A DNA stretch of 64,000 bases from CAVPCY01 sp963702525 (GCA_963702525.1 CAVPCY010000014.1:124001-188000); one strand, 5' to 3'. Positions 36,481 through 46,096 are shown, counted from the stretch's first letter. Numbers and translations: made by a program. The notes: generated by a model from the sequence alone, not told the origin.

Positions 36481-37806
36481 CTAGAGGATCGCGAGGTAGG
36501 AGTCGGACTCCCAGGGCGTCACGCGAGTGCGGTAGTCGTGCCACTCCAGCCGCTTGTTGCGGATGAACCACTCGAAGACCTGGTCTCCGAGGGCTTCTCT
36601 TACGAGCTCGCTTCGCTCCATCTCGTTCACGGCTTCGTTCAGGCTCTCGGGAAGCTGGCCGATGCCCGCGTCAGCGCGCTGGGCGTCGGTCATCTCGTAG
36701 ATGTTGTCAGCGACATCGTCGGGGAGCTCGAGCCCCCGCTCGATACCGTCGAGCCCGGCGGCGAGCATCACCGAGAAGGCGAGGTAGGGGTTGCAGGCGG
36801 GGTCAGGTGAGCGGAGCTCGATGCGGGTCGCCTTCTCCTTCCCGGGCTTGTACATAGGAACGCGGACCAGCGCGGAGCGGTTCCGATGCGCCCAGCAGAT
36901 GTAGACCGGCGCCTCATACCCCGACACGAGTCGCTTGTACGAGTTGACCCATTGGTTGGTGACGGCGCACGTTGCGCGCGCGTGGTGTAGCAGGCCGGCG
37001 ACATAGGCCTTGGCGGTGTCTGACAGGTGATGCTCATCGGCTGGATCGAAGAACGCGTTCGAGCCGTCTTTGAAGAGCGACTGATGCACGTGCATCCCCG
37101 AGCCGGCTTCGCCGTACATGGGTTTCGGCATGAAGGTGGCATAGACGCCGTTGAGCTGCGCGATCTCCTTGACGACGAGCCGGTACGTCATGACCTTGTC
37201 GGCCATCCGGATCGCCTCGTCGTAGCGCAGGTCGATCTCGTGCTGGCTGGGTCCGACCTCGTGGTGGCTGTACTCGACTTGGATGTCGAAGTTGCGCAGG
37301 GCGCGCACGGTCTCCTTGCGCAGGTCCACCGCAAGGTCGCGAGTCGTCATGTCGAAGTACCCGCCGTGGTCGAGCAGCTGGGTGCTGGAGTCGTCCTTGA
37401 AGTAGTAGTACTCGAGCTCGGGGCCCACGAAGAAGTCGAACCCCAAAGCATTGGCCTTCTCGACGTTACGCCGCAGCACCTGCCGAGGGTCACCGGGGTA
37501 CGCCGACCCGTCCGGCCGCACGACGTCACAGAACATCGTGGCCACGAGATCGTCGCCTTGACGCCACGGCATGATCTGCAGGGTCGCCGGGTCGGGCATC
37601 GCGACCATGTCCGATTCCTGGATGCGGGCGAAGCCCTGGATGGACGAGCCGTCGAAACCCATTCCCTCGGCCATCGCCAGTTCGAGCTCGTCGATGGTGA
37701 TCACGAACGTCTTGAGAAAGCCGAGGACGTCGGTGAACCACAGGTGGATGAACTCGACGCCCTGCTCGCGTATAGCCTCGACTGCTCGGTCACGGTGCTC
37801 GGTCAT
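36481..37806 (-). CDS. glnA: Glutamine synthetase, type I
   Basis: A 441-residue enzyme making glutamine from glutamate and ammonia. GMGFDGSSIQGFARIQESDM is the N-terminal active-site block. Metal and ammonia-site segments are FFVGPELEYYYF, SHHEVGPSQHEIDLRY and AGSGMHVHQSLFKDG, with nucleotide-binding KRLVSGYEAPVYICWAHRN. I see no NLYDLP-type adenylylation loop, so it appears to be the GSI-alpha form regulated by feedback rather than adenylylation. Divergent from the glutamate synthase gene, forming a GS/GOGAT pair. Confidence 0.95.
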   Translation of the reverse strand: MTEHRDRAVEAIREQGVEFIHLWFTDVLGFLKTFVITIDELELAMAEGMGFDGSSIQGFARIQESDMVAMPDPATLQIMPWRQGDDLVATMFCDVVRPDGSAYPGDPRQVLRRNVEKANALGFDFFVGPELEYYYFKDDSSTQLLDHGGYFDMTTRDLAVDLRKETVRALRNFDIQVEYSHHEVGPSQHEIDLRYDEAIRMADKVMTYRLVVKEIAQLNGVYATFMPKPMYGEAGSGMHVHQSLFKDGSNAFFDPADEHHLSDTAKAYVAGLLHHARATCAVTNQWVNSYKRLVSGYEAPVYICWAHRNRSALVRVPMYKPGKEKATRIELRSPDPACNPYLAFSVMLAAGLDGIERGLELPDDVADNIYEMTDAQRADAGIGQLPESLNEAVNEMERSELVREALGDQVFEWFIRNKRLEWHDYRTRVTPWESDSYLAIL

Positions 37807-37873
37807 GACCCCTCACTCTCTATGCCTCGGCTCTGTGCCGAGCGCCCCGAAGATTTCGACTCAGTGTCGCATA

Positions 37874-37891
37874 TGTTTCGAGTGTGTTTCG
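37874..37891. promoter_or_regulatory. 11-bp-spaced repeats between glnA and glutamate synthase
   Basis: TGTTTCG occurs at 37874-37880 and again at 37885-37891, one helical turn apart; read on the other strand this is CGAAACA twice. The GAAAC core at 11-bp spacing recalls actinobacterial GlnR sites. The GTnAC half-sites are not clear, so the assignment is tentative. Confidence 0.4.
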
Positions 37892-37969
37892 TGAGACTGG
37901 TACGATGCACCAAGTCAAGGGAGCAGACGCCTGCTACTCGTGGGCGCGCATCAGGGGAAGGGGTATGCG

Positions 37970-39562
37970 GTGAATCTCCAGTGTCCTGGCGGCAACGACG
38001 CCACTCAAACCTCGAACCGGTCCAAGAACGTGGTGCCGGGCTCGGGCCTTTGTTCCCGGTGCACCGACGGGTGCCGCGGCAACTGCGAGGTGTTCAAGGC
38101 CTCCTTCCGCGGCCGAGAGGTCATCTACCCCGGGCCGTTCGGCGAGGTCACCGCCGGCGGCGACAAGGACTATCCGATCGACTATTCGCACCTCAACATC
38201 ATGGGCTATGCGCTGGGTGCGCAGGGTCTGCCCGAGGGCGTGGTGGGCGATCCCGACAACACCCTCTTCCCGATGGTCGACACGGAGACGGTGTTTGGCG
38301 TCGAGAACAAGGTCAAGATGCGCGTGCCGATCTTCACCGGCGCGCTGGGTTCCACCGAGATCGCACGCAAGAACTGGGAGCACTTCGCGGTCGGCGCGGC
38401 CATCTCGGGCGTCTCGATCGTCTGCGGCGAGAACGTGTGCGGCATCGACCCGGCTCTCGAGCTCGACAAGCATGGCAAGGTGGCCAAGGCGCCGGACATG
38501 GAGCGCCGAGTCGAGATGTTCCGCCGCTATCAGGAGGACGGGTACGGGGACATCCTCGTGCAGATGAACGTCGAGGACACCCGTCTCGGCGTGGCCGAGT
38601 ACTGCGTCGAGAAGCTCGGCGTCACCACGATGGAGCTGAAGTGGGGTCAGGGCGCCAAGTGCATCGGCGGCGAGATCAAGGTCAACTCACTCGACCGCGC
38701 GCTCGAGCTTCAGAAGCGCGGCTACCTGGTGACTCCGGACCCGTCCGACCCGGCTATCAAGGCGGCATTCAAGGACGGCGCAATCCGCCAGTTCGAGCGC
38801 CACAGCCGTCTCGGATTCGTGGACGAGGAGGGCTTCTACGCTGAGGTTCAGCGCCTGCGCGACCTGGGTGCCAAACGAGTGACTCTCAAGACCGGTGCAT
38901 ATCCGATGCGCGAACTGGCCATGGCGCTCAAGTGGGCCAGCAACGCCAAGATCGATCTGCTGACCATCGACGGCGCGCCCGGCGGTACCGGTATGAGCCC
39001 GTGGCGCATGATGCAGGAGTGGGGCGTTCCCACGTTCTACCTGCAGTGCATGACCAACGAACTCGTCGAGAAGCTGGCGCAGCAGGGAGCCTACGTCCCC
39101 GACATCGCCATTGCGGGCGGGTTCTCCACCGAGGACCACGTGTTCAAGGTGCTCGCCCTCGGCGCCCCCCACACCAAGGCGGTCTGTATGGGCCGTGCGC
39201 TGATGATCCCTGGGTTCGTGGGCAAGAACATCGAGGTGTGGATGAAGGAGCAGGATCTGCCCAAGTCAGTCTCGGCGTTCGGCGGTACCAAGGAAGAGAT
39301 CTTCGTCACCTACGAGACGCTCAAGGCTCGGTACGGTGCGGAAGTCGACAAGTTCCCGCTCGGGGCGATCGGCATCTACACGTACTCCGACAAGATCAAG
39401 GTCGGGTTGCAGCAGTTGATGAGCGGGAGTCGCAACATGCGTCTGGATACGATCACGCGCTCGGACCTCATGTCGTTGACGCGTGACGCCGCCGAGATCT
39501 CGGGCATCCCGTTCGTGACCGACGCCTATCGCGACGAGGCCATGCGGATCATCGAAGGGTAG
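37970..39562 (+). CDS. FMN-binding glutamate synthase-family protein (archaeal-type GOGAT domain)
   Basis: GTG 37970 with AAGGGG upstream is preferred. The 530-residue protein begins with a cysteine-rich segment, SGLCSRCTDGCRGNCEVF, then the synthase domain: VPIFTGALGSTEIA, SIVCGENVCGIDP, VTTMELKWGQGAKCIGGEIK and LLTIDGAPGGTGMSPWRMMQ (FMN-binding barrel). IAIAGGFSTEDHVFKVLALG is the phosphate-binding end. It lacks the glutaminase and FAD subunit parts of bacterial GltBD. Related proteins serve as archaeal-type glutamate synthase or as part of methylamine-glutamate enzymes; the divergent glnA favours ammonia assimilation. Confidence 0.85.
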   Translation: MNLQCPGGNDATQTSNRSKNVVPGSGLCSRCTDGCRGNCEVFKASFRGREVIYPGPFGEVTAGGDKDYPIDYSHLNIMGYALGAQGLPEGVVGDPDNTLFPMVDTETVFGVENKVKMRVPIFTGALGSTEIARKNWEHFAVGAAISGVSIVCGENVCGIDPALELDKHGKVAKAPDMERRVEMFRRYQEDGYGDILVQMNVEDTRLGVAEYCVEKLGVTTMELKWGQGAKCIGGEIKVNSLDRALELQKRGYLVTPDPSDPAIKAAFKDGAIRQFERHSRLGFVDEEGFYAEVQRLRDLGAKRVTLKTGAYPMRELAMALKWASNAKIDLLTIDGAPGGTGMSPWRMMQEWGVPTFYLQCMTNELVEKLAQQGAYVPDIAIAGGFSTEDHVFKVLALGAPHTKAVCMGRALMIPGFVGKNIEVWMKEQDLPKSVSAFGGTKEEIFVTYETLKARYGAEVDKFPLGAIGIYTYSDKIKVGLQQLMSGSRNMRLDTITRSDLMSLTRDAAEISGIPFVTDAYRDEAMRIIEG

Positions 39563-39594
39563 CGACGGGGAGAAGTCGCTGCGAATCGCGCTTG

Positions 39595-39627
39595 ACGGGC
39601 CGCCGGGAGTTCCGGCGGCCCGTTTCT
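39595..39627 (+). terminator. Rho-independent terminator after glutamate synthase
   Basis: ACGGGCCGCCGG (39595-39606) pairs perfectly with CCGGCGGCCCGT (39612-39623) around GAGTT, followed by TTCT. This is the best-formed terminator in the window. Confidence 0.85.
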
Positions 39628-39659
39628 GTACGATGGCACAAACCCCGAAGGAGGCGTCG

Positions 39660-40202
39660 ATGATCCGAGGCGACAACGTTGTTCTGACGGCGCTCGACCC
39701 CGCGAGCGCCGAGCAGGTCCGCGGCTGGGTCAACGATCCGGCCGTGAACCGCTACATGCTTGCGGGTCACGTCCCGCTCACGTCCGCAGAGGAGCTGGAG
39801 TTCTACCGACTGGCGGAGTCCTCACCGTCGCTGCAGCTCTTCGAGATCCGCACCGCCGAGGAGATGCGGCTCATCGGAGTCGTGGGATTCGAGGGGCTGG
39901 ACCTCAGGCACCGCCACGCGGAACTCGGCATCATGATCGGGGACGTCGGCTACCAGGGGCGGGGGTTCGGCCGCGACGCACTGCTGACGATGCTGCGCTT
40001 CGGCTTCGACACTCTGGGTCTGCACCGAATCGCCATCAAGGCGCGGCAAGACAACGAGCGGGGAGTTCACCTCTACCGCGCGATCGGGTTTCGCGAGGTC
40101 GGGGTCGAGCGCGAATGCGACTTCGCCGAGGGTGGGTTTCACGACGTGATCTGTTTCGACATGCTCGAGTCCGAGTATCGCGAGCTGCGCCCGCCGATGT
40201 AG
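39660..40202 (+). CDS. GNAT N-acetyltransferase, RimJ/RimL-like
   Basis: ATG 39660 has AAGGAGG at the ideal distance; the frame's upstream ATG at 39633 does not. The 180-residue protein starts IRGDNVVLTALDPASAEQVR. ELGIMIGDVGYQGRGFGRDAL is the acetyl-CoA-binding motif, and NERGVHLYRAIGFREVGVER follows. This is the plan of ribosomal-protein-alanine and spermidine-type acetyltransferases; the substrate is not predictable. Ends six bases before the convergent ABC exporter genes. Confidence 0.82.
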   Translation: MIRGDNVVLTALDPASAEQVRGWVNDPAVNRYMLAGHVPLTSAEELEFYRLAESSPSLQLFEIRTAEEMRLIGVVGFEGLDLRHRHAELGIMIGDVGYQGRGFGRDALLTMLRFGFDTLGLHRIAIKARQDNERGVHLYRAIGFREVGVERECDFAEGGFHDVICFDMLESEYRELRPPM

Positions 40203-40208
40203 CGCCGC

Positions 40209-42002
40209 CTACTCGCCGAATTGGGCCTCGTACAACCGTGCGAACGCACCCTCGGCAGCGAGCAGGTCGCCGAACGGCCCCTCCTCGACTATTCGTCCTT
40301 CCTCGACAACGATGACGCGGTCCGCATCACGCACTGTCGAGAGACGGTGCGCGATGATCAGTGAGGTGCGCCCTTCGAGGATGTTGTGCATGCCGCGCTG
40401 GATGAGGAGCTCGGTACGCGTGTCCACGGACGACGTCGCCTCGTCGAGTACGAGGATCGCCGGGTCTCCCACGATGGCGCGGGCGAACGCGATGAGTTGA
40501 CGCTGCCCCGTTGAGAGCAGAACGCCCCGTTCGCCCACGCTCGTGTCGAAGCCCTCCGGCAGCTCGTCGATGAAGTCGGCCGCTCCTGCTATCGTCGCCG
40601 CAGTGCGGACCTGCTCGTCAGTTGCGTCGAGGTGGCCGTAGCGGATGTTCTCGGCGATGGTGCTCGCGAACAGGAACGGCTCCTGCAAGACGATCCCGAA
40701 ATGGCTGCGCAGCGAGGCAAGGCCGATGTCACGCACGTCTTGGCCGTCGATGAGCACGCTTCCCTGAGTCGGGTCGTAGAAGCGGCCCGCAAGACTCGCG
40801 AGCGTCGTCTTCCCGCCCCCGGTGGATCCAACGATCGCCACCGTTTCGCCTGCTTCGATGGTCAGCGTCACGCCGTGAAGCACCTCGGGACCGGTGCGGT
40901 AGGCGAAGCTCACATCGCGGTACTCGATTCGACCGCGCATCTTCTCGAGGATCACCGCGTCGGGTGAGTCGGCGACGAGCGGTGCGGTGTCGATCAGCTC
41001 GAACACCCGCTCACCCCCTGCCAGGGCCGACTGCGTCTCGGAGTACAGCGATGAGAGTTGCGTGATCGCGTTGAAGAACTGGCGAGCGTAGTTCAGGAAC
41101 GCCACGACGACGCCGATCGTGATCAAGCCCTGTGCTGCCGACCATCCGCCCAGAGCAGCCACCAGTGCCGTCGCTGCGGTCGAGATCACCGACAACACGG
41201 GCGAGAACGCCGAGGAGACAGTGGCAGCGCCGATGTTGGCGTCGCGGTTGGTCGCGTTACGGCTCTCGAACTCGATACGGTTGCGATCGGTCCGGTTGAA
41301 GGCCTGCGCGACCTTGATCCCGCCGAGTTCCTCGGCAAGCGTGGCCGACACGTCGCCGATCGACTCCTGGCGCTTGCGAAACGCCCGTCTGGCAACGGTG
41401 CCGAAGAGCGTCGTCACCGCCAGCATCACCGGGACGACGAGCAGGGTCACCAACGCCAGCTGCCAGTTGACCCAAAGCATGAATGCGAGCGTGGACACGA
41501 GCGCCAGCGAGGAGGACAGCAGGCGACGGAACCCTTGGGACAGAAACGAGTTGATCTGCTCGATGTCGTTGATGAGCCGGCTCATCAGGTCGCCGGACTC
41601 GACGGCCTCGAAGTAGCCCACGTCGAGCTCGGTGATCTTGCCGAACACATCGCGGCGGACCTCAAAGAGCGCTCGCTGTCCGGCGGTGCCAAGCGTGAGT
41701 ATCTGCATGCGCTGCGCGAACCACCCGACCAACGTGGCGCCGACAAGCAGCAGCCCGGGCACGGTGAGCACCGATGCGTCGCCGCTCCCGGTCGCCTCCA
41801 CGGCGACGTCGATAAGCCGGCCGGTCAGCGCCGGTGTGGCGGCCACGGCGGTCGAGGAGACGACGAGCCACGCGACACCGGCCGCCACCTGCGACCTATG
41901 CGCGAGCAGATAGCGCAGCAGGCGGAGCGCGACCGAACGCATCGACTGGGGCTTGTCTTGTTTGGCGAGCGACCTGAGCGAAGGCCCTCCGGGTCCCGCC
42001 AT
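40209..42002 (-). CDS. ABC exporter half-transporter, catalytic-type subunit
   Basis: A 597-residue protein with six membrane helices (residues about 35-330) and a nucleotide-binding domain. Walker A is VGSTGGGKTT. The signature motif is altered to LSTGQRQ. Walker B with catalytic Glu is ILVLDEATSSVD, and the switch His is in IIAHRLSTV. Its start shares bases with the partner's end at 42002, so the two are cotranscribed and should pair. Such exporters pump drugs, lipids or peptides; the cargo is unknown. Unbroken. Confidence 0.9.
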   Translation of the reverse strand: MAGPGGPSLRSLAKQDKPQSMRSVALRLLRYLLAHRSQVAAGVAWLVVSSTAVAATPALTGRLIDVAVEATGSGDASVLTVPGLLLVGATLVGWFAQRMQILTLGTAGQRALFEVRRDVFGKITELDVGYFEAVESGDLMSRLINDIEQINSFLSQGFRRLLSSSLALVSTLAFMLWVNWQLALVTLLVVPVMLAVTTLFGTVARRAFRKRQESIGDVSATLAEELGGIKVAQAFNRTDRNRIEFESRNATNRDANIGAATVSSAFSPVLSVISTAATALVAALGGWSAAQGLITIGVVVAFLNYARQFFNAITQLSSLYSETQSALAGGERVFELIDTAPLVADSPDAVILEKMRGRIEYRDVSFAYRTGPEVLHGVTLTIEAGETVAIVGSTGGGKTTLASLAGRFYDPTQGSVLIDGQDVRDIGLASLRSHFGIVLQEPFLFASTIAENIRYGHLDATDEQVRTAATIAGAADFIDELPEGFDTSVGERGVLLSTGQRQLIAFARAIVGDPAILVLDEATSSVDTRTELLIQRGMHNILEGRTSLIIAHRLSTVRDADRVIVVEEGRIVEEGPFGDLLAAEGAFARLYEAQFGE

Positions 42003-43789
42003 CAGCGCTCACCCCCCGAATCGGCGATGAGCTGGCTCGAGGCGATCTCGGCGTAGAGGCAGGAGCGCTCGAGGAGCTCGTCGTGGGTGCCGACGTCGGC
42101 GACCTTACCCTTGTCGAGGACGACGACCACATCGGCCCTGCGCGCCGTAGCCAGTCGCTGGGCGACGATGAACGTGGTCCGACCCTGCATCAGGGATTCG
42201 AGCTGGCGTCTGATCGCCGCCTCGGTCTTCGAGTCGACCGATGAGGTCGAGTCGTCCATCACGAGGATTCGCGGGTCGATCAGCAGTGCTCGGGCGATGG
42301 CGATGCGCTGCCTTTGACCACCCGAGAGTTTCACGCCCCGTTCGCCTACGAGTGTCTCGTATCCCTGCGGCAGGTTGACCACGAACTCGTGCGCTTGGGC
42401 CGCCCGTGCCGCCTGCTGGACCTGTGGGTCGGTCGCTTCAGGCCGACCGTAAGCGATGTTCTCGCGTATGGTGCCCGAGAACAGCACCGAGTCTTGCATG
42501 ACGAAACCGATCTGACCGCGAAGCGACGAGAGGGTCACGTCCCGCACGTCTCGGCCATCCACAAGCACCGTCCCGGAAGTGGCGTCGTAGAAGCGCGGCA
42601 CGAGGTTCACGAGCGTGGTCTTGCCCGAGCCGGTCGCCCCGACCACCGCCACGGTGGTGTCTGGCTCCACGACAAGGTCTATACCTGCGAGCGTCTCGCT
42701 CGTGGTACCTGGGTAGCGGAGGTGGACCCCTCGGAACTCCACGCGGCCTTCGAGCCGGGGAAGCACGGCGGCATCCGGGGCCTCGCCGACGTCCTCGGGT
42801 GCATCGAGGATCTCGAAGAGCCGCTCGGCGCTCGCACTGGCGCGGGCGATCTGCTGTGCACCGAACCCGAGTACGAACAGCGGCTGCAGCAGCAGAAACA
42901 GGTATGAGGTGAACGCCACCAGCGATCCGACGGTGAGTGTCCCTCGGACGATCTGAACGCTGCCGGCCCACGTAACGAGACCGACTCCGATCGTGCCCAC
43001 GCTGAACAGCAAGGGGAACGCGTTCGCTACGACGCGCCGGACCTGCAGCCCCTGACCCAACAGGTCCTTGTTGGCCGAGTCGTAGCGCTGTATCTCGTGT
43101 TGCTCGCGCGCGAACGCTCGTACCACGCGCACGCCCGCGACGTTCTCCTGAAGCACCGTGTTGAGCGCGGCGAGCCGCACCTGGAACTCGCGGAACATCG
43201 GGCCGAGACGCCGCACGAAGACGAAGAGCACTGCGATAGTGGCGGGCAGGACGAGAAGTGCGACCACCGAGAGGCGCGGGTCGAGACGGAGCAAGAAGAC
43301 AACGGCGCCGACGAGTAGCAGAATCGCCGAGACCGCCTGCACGAGCCCGCCGCCCACGAACTCGCGCACCAGGTCCACGTCACTTGTCACGCGCGTGATG
43401 AGCTGGCCCGTCTGCGCGCGGTCATGGTAGGCGAATGACAGTCGCTGGAGCTTGTCGAAGATCGTGTTGCGCATGTCGAACGCCGCGCCGTGGCTTGCCC
43501 TCGCCGAGAAGTAGCCTTGCAGGAAGCTCGCGAAACCACCTGCCACGGCGAGCCCCACCAGCATCAGCGATGTGTTGAGGATGACCTGAGGTTGGTCGCC
43601 GGTGATTCCGACATCGATGAGCCTGCGCAGCAGCTGCGGGCTCAGCAGATCCGCGGCCGTGGCCGCAAGTACTGCGACAATGCCGCACAGTGCCCACGCC
43701 CAGTAGGCGCGCACGAATCTCAACGCTCTTGCGAGGGCGGACGACACGAGAAGGCGACCCCGGTTCGATGTGGAGCGGCGCTCGGACAC
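42002..43789 (-). CDS. ABC exporter half-transporter, degenerate-site subunit
   Basis: A 595-residue partner of the downstream exporter, with the same TMD-NBD order. Walker A is VGATGSGKTT and the signature is canonical LSGGQRQR. In Walker B the catalytic Glu is replaced: ILVMDDSTSSVD. The usual HR(L) switch is also altered, to VAQRLATA. One noncanonical Walker B here and one noncanonical signature in the partner fall on the same composite ATP site, the hallmark of heterodimeric exporters such as TM287/288. Transcribed first in the pair. Confidence 0.9.
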   Translation of the reverse strand: MSERRSTSNRGRLLVSSALARALRFVRAYWAWALCGIVAVLAATAADLLSPQLLRRLIDVGITGDQPQVILNTSLMLVGLAVAGGFASFLQGYFSARASHGAAFDMRNTIFDKLQRLSFAYHDRAQTGQLITRVTSDVDLVREFVGGGLVQAVSAILLLVGAVVFLLRLDPRLSVVALLVLPATIAVLFVFVRRLGPMFREFQVRLAALNTVLQENVAGVRVVRAFAREQHEIQRYDSANKDLLGQGLQVRRVVANAFPLLFSVGTIGVGLVTWAGSVQIVRGTLTVGSLVAFTSYLFLLLQPLFVLGFGAQQIARASASAERLFEILDAPEDVGEAPDAAVLPRLEGRVEFRGVHLRYPGTTSETLAGIDLVVEPDTTVAVVGATGSGKTTLVNLVPRFYDATSGTVLVDGRDVRDVTLSSLRGQIGFVMQDSVLFSGTIRENIAYGRPEATDPQVQQAARAAQAHEFVVNLPQGYETLVGERGVKLSGGQRQRIAIARALLIDPRILVMDDSTSSVDSKTEAAIRRQLESLMQGRTTFIVAQRLATARRADVVVVLDKGKVADVGTHDELLERSCLYAEIASSQLIADSGGER

Positions 43790-43851
43790 CAGCCCGCTAG
43801 CGCGCTTGCCGCAGCACGATTCTACCCGAGTGCTGCTACCGACTCCCGTGC

Positions 43852-43885
43852 GCGAAACGACCCGGACACTGCCGGGCCGTTTCGC
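43852..43885 (-). terminator. Hairpin between the SHOCT gene and the ABC exporter
   Basis: GCGAAACG (43852-43859) pairs with CGTTTCGC (43878-43885). Inside, CCCGG (43861-43865) pairs with CCGGG (43872-43876), with one A-C mismatch. It should end the leftward SHOCT transcript before the exporter genes. Confidence 0.55.
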
Positions 43886-43936
43886 ACGCCAAGGAGGGAA
43901 GGGGTATGGCGCGGGGCGGCGCCAAGAACGGTCGCG

Positions 43937-44146
43937 TTAGGCACGGAGGATGGTGCGCATCCTGCGGTATTCGTCGGGAGTGATGTCTCCCGAGGCATAG
44001 CGGGCTGTGAGGATCCTCTCCGCCTCATCCAGCGGAGAGCGAGGAACGGCCGAGACCGAGCCGGCGGGGTGAAGCTCGGTGGTCTTCACGATGGACCACG
44101 CGATGAATACGGCCGTCGCGATGACTATGAGAATGCCGATGCCCAT
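43937..44146 (-). CDS. Small membrane protein with SHOCT domain
   Basis: A 69-residue protein from ATG 44146. One N-terminal helix (GIGILIVIATAVFIAWSIV) precedes a linker and a C-terminal SHOCT motif: EAERILTARYASGDITPDEY followed by RRMRTILR. SHOCT domains are short oligomerisation segments at the ends of membrane proteins. The longer open frame upstream is not used, as it has no coding character. Function unknown. Confidence 0.75.
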   Translation of the reverse strand: MGIGILIVIATAVFIAWSIVKTTELHPAGSVSAVPRSPLDEAERILTARYASGDITPDEYRRMRTILRA

Positions 44147-44348
44147 GAGCCCGCCTCTCTTTCTTCCATCGGGTTTCGCTTGCTTTTGCGCTCTGTGACA
44201 AAGCGTGTGCGCGAGCCCGATGTAGTCAGTTTCCCCCGGCGCCGCGAAGTCGCGGTGGACCCCGTATGGAGAAGCAATGGAGGGAGAGGGCCTTCCTCCT
44301 GTATGCTGTGGAAAGGTTCGTTCATCAGATCGCGCGAGGGGACCTCCG

Positions 44349-45006
44349 ATGCCGGAAGAGCCCACCGAGAACCAATCGCCTGAAGAACAGAGCGGCCAGG
44401 ACCGTGGCTGGCTGTTGTGGGTCGCGCTCGTCATCCTGCTTCTTGTCGTGCTGTGGCTGCTGTGGGACTACCTCGGCAACGCATCCAAGCAGTCCGCCGA
44501 TGTCGTGTCGATCACACGTAGTTCCGGCGCCGCCACCCCTGCTCGGCCCGTGGCCGTCCCCGAGCCGGAGGAACTGGAGATCGTCGAGGAGGAGGAGCCG
44601 GCGTCCGTTCCAGACGTGGTGGGGCTGATGAAGTCCGACGCGGTCGGGACCCTGGGATCCGCCGGCTACAACACTTCGGTCACCAAGCTCTACAGCGCCA
44701 GCAAGCCGCGGGGCGTCGTCTTCGAACAAGTGCCCGCGGGTGGCTCGGTCGTCGACCCGGGCACGACGGTGCGTGTCCTGGTCTCGGCGGGCTCTCAGCC
44801 GATCGCCTCGGTCAAGGTGCCTAACCTCGTGGGGCTGAAGAAGTCCTCGGCGGTCGATCAGGATTGAGGCGGCAGGGCTCGATCCGAAGGTCATGACGCA
44901 GTTCTCGACGTCGCCGAGGGGCCGTGTGTTCCAGCAGTCGCCCGACCCGGGAAAGTCCGTGCTGCCGGGCACGAAGGTCTTCATCCTCGTGAGCCTCACT
45001 CGGTAG
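44349..45006 (+). CDS. Membrane-anchored PASTA-domain protein, one frameshift
   Basis: ATG 44349 starts a short acidic tail, one helix (residues 21-42, WLLWVALVILLLVVLWLLW) and an acidic linker. PASTA repeat 1 is VPDVVGLMKSDAVGTLGSAG through VFEQVPAGGSVVDPGTTV. Repeat 2 starts VPNLVGLKKSSAV; after a frame break near 44860 it continues as IEAAGLDPKVMTQ and VFQQSPDPGKSVLPGTKV to the stop at 45006. PASTA domains bind peptidoglycan stem peptides or lipid II. No kinase or transpeptidase domain is attached, so it may be a cell-wall sensor or adaptor. Confidence 0.82.
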
Positions 45007-45017
45007 GTCTCGCGCCC

Positions 45018-46007
45018 TCAGATCTCGCTCGGCTCGGGTTCCACCAGCGGCTCGACTGCGCGCGCGTCGTCCTCGGCGCCGAGAGCGGGGCGACGCGGCG
45101 GAAGCGTAGGTGCCGCTGTGGTGAGTGCGACGCCCGCTATGATCACGACCATCCCGACGATCACGGAGACACTGACCGGTTCGGCCGGTACGAGCCCTAT
45201 CGACCCGGCGGCCCATCCGGCGAACACCGCGATCACGGGGTTCACGTACGCATACGTCATGACCTTGCTCGCGGGCAGGTGGGCGAGCGCGTAGATGAAG
45301 GCGCTGAACGCGATGCAACTCCCGAAGATGGTGAGGTAGGCGAGAGCCGCCGCTCCTTTCGGCGTGAGGTCGAGCCGTGACCACTCGCCGAGCACAGTCC
45401 CTATCGCGATCGTCACTCCGCCCGCGATGAGCATCTGATACGCGGTGATCACCATCCCGTCGGCCTTCACCGGATGGCGCTTGCTGTAGATCGATCCGGC
45501 CGCCCAAAGCCACGTGGCGAGTATCTGGATCGCCACGCCCAAGAACTCGCGCGGGCCGGCAGACACGCCCGTCAGCCGAGGAAGAAGCAAGATGGCGAGA
45601 CCGGTGAAGCCGACGCCCAGCCCGAGCCACCCCATCAGGCCGGGGCGCTGCATGTCGGGGAACGCGGACTCGGCAAGCGCGATCCACAGCGGCAGAACCG
45701 CGACGATCAGCGCGGAGAGGCCCGAGGGCACGAACTGCTCGGCGACGAAGGTCCCGTACTGGCCGCCGACCAGCAGCAGCACGCCCACGATGGCGACGAT
45801 GCGCAGGTAGCCGCCTCTGATCTTCAGCGACGCGCCTCGTGCCTTCGCGAGGGCGAACAAGATGAGACCGGCGGGTACCAGCCGAAGCCCTGCAAAGAGC
45901 GCCGGCGGCAGGTCTGCGTCGAGCCCCACCTTGATGGCAAGGTAGGTCGTCCCCCACACCACGTAGAGCGTGAGCATCGCGATGACGACCTTGGCCCGCT
46001 GCGACAC
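45018..46007 (-). CDS. EamA-family (drug/metabolite) transporter
   Basis: GTG 46007 follows GGGAGGT. The 329-residue protein has ten predicted helices in two EamA repeats. Repeat 1 opens MLTLYVVWGTTYLAIKVG, and repeat 2 contains ATWLWAAGSIYSKR and YALAHLPASKVMTYAYVNPV followed by IAVFAGW. This resembles the YedA/RhaT-like exporter group that moves amino acids or other metabolites. Convergent with the PASTA gene and divergent from the Nudix gene. The final 40 residues are a charged, non-membrane tail. Confidence 0.87.
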   Translation of the reverse strand: MSQRAKVVIAMLTLYVVWGTTYLAIKVGLDADLPPALFAGLRLVPAGLILFALAKARGASLKIRGGYLRIVAIVGVLLLVGGQYGTFVAEQFVPSGLSALIVAVLPLWIALAESAFPDMQRPGLMGWLGLGVGFTGLAILLLPRLTGVSAGPREFLGVAIQILATWLWAAGSIYSKRHPVKADGMVITAYQMLIAGGVTIAIGTVLGEWSRLDLTPKGAAALAYLTIFGSCIAFSAFIYALAHLPASKVMTYAYVNPVIAVFAGWAAGSIGLVPAEPVSVSVIVGMVVIIAGVALTTAAPTLPPRRPALGAEDDARAVEPLVEPEPSEI

Positions 46008-46096
46008 TTCGACCTCCCGACTCGGCACGAAGTCACAGTGTAGGACACGTTGCGCAGGGAGGGCACGGCGGGTTGGCGAACCGCTACACTGGTGCC

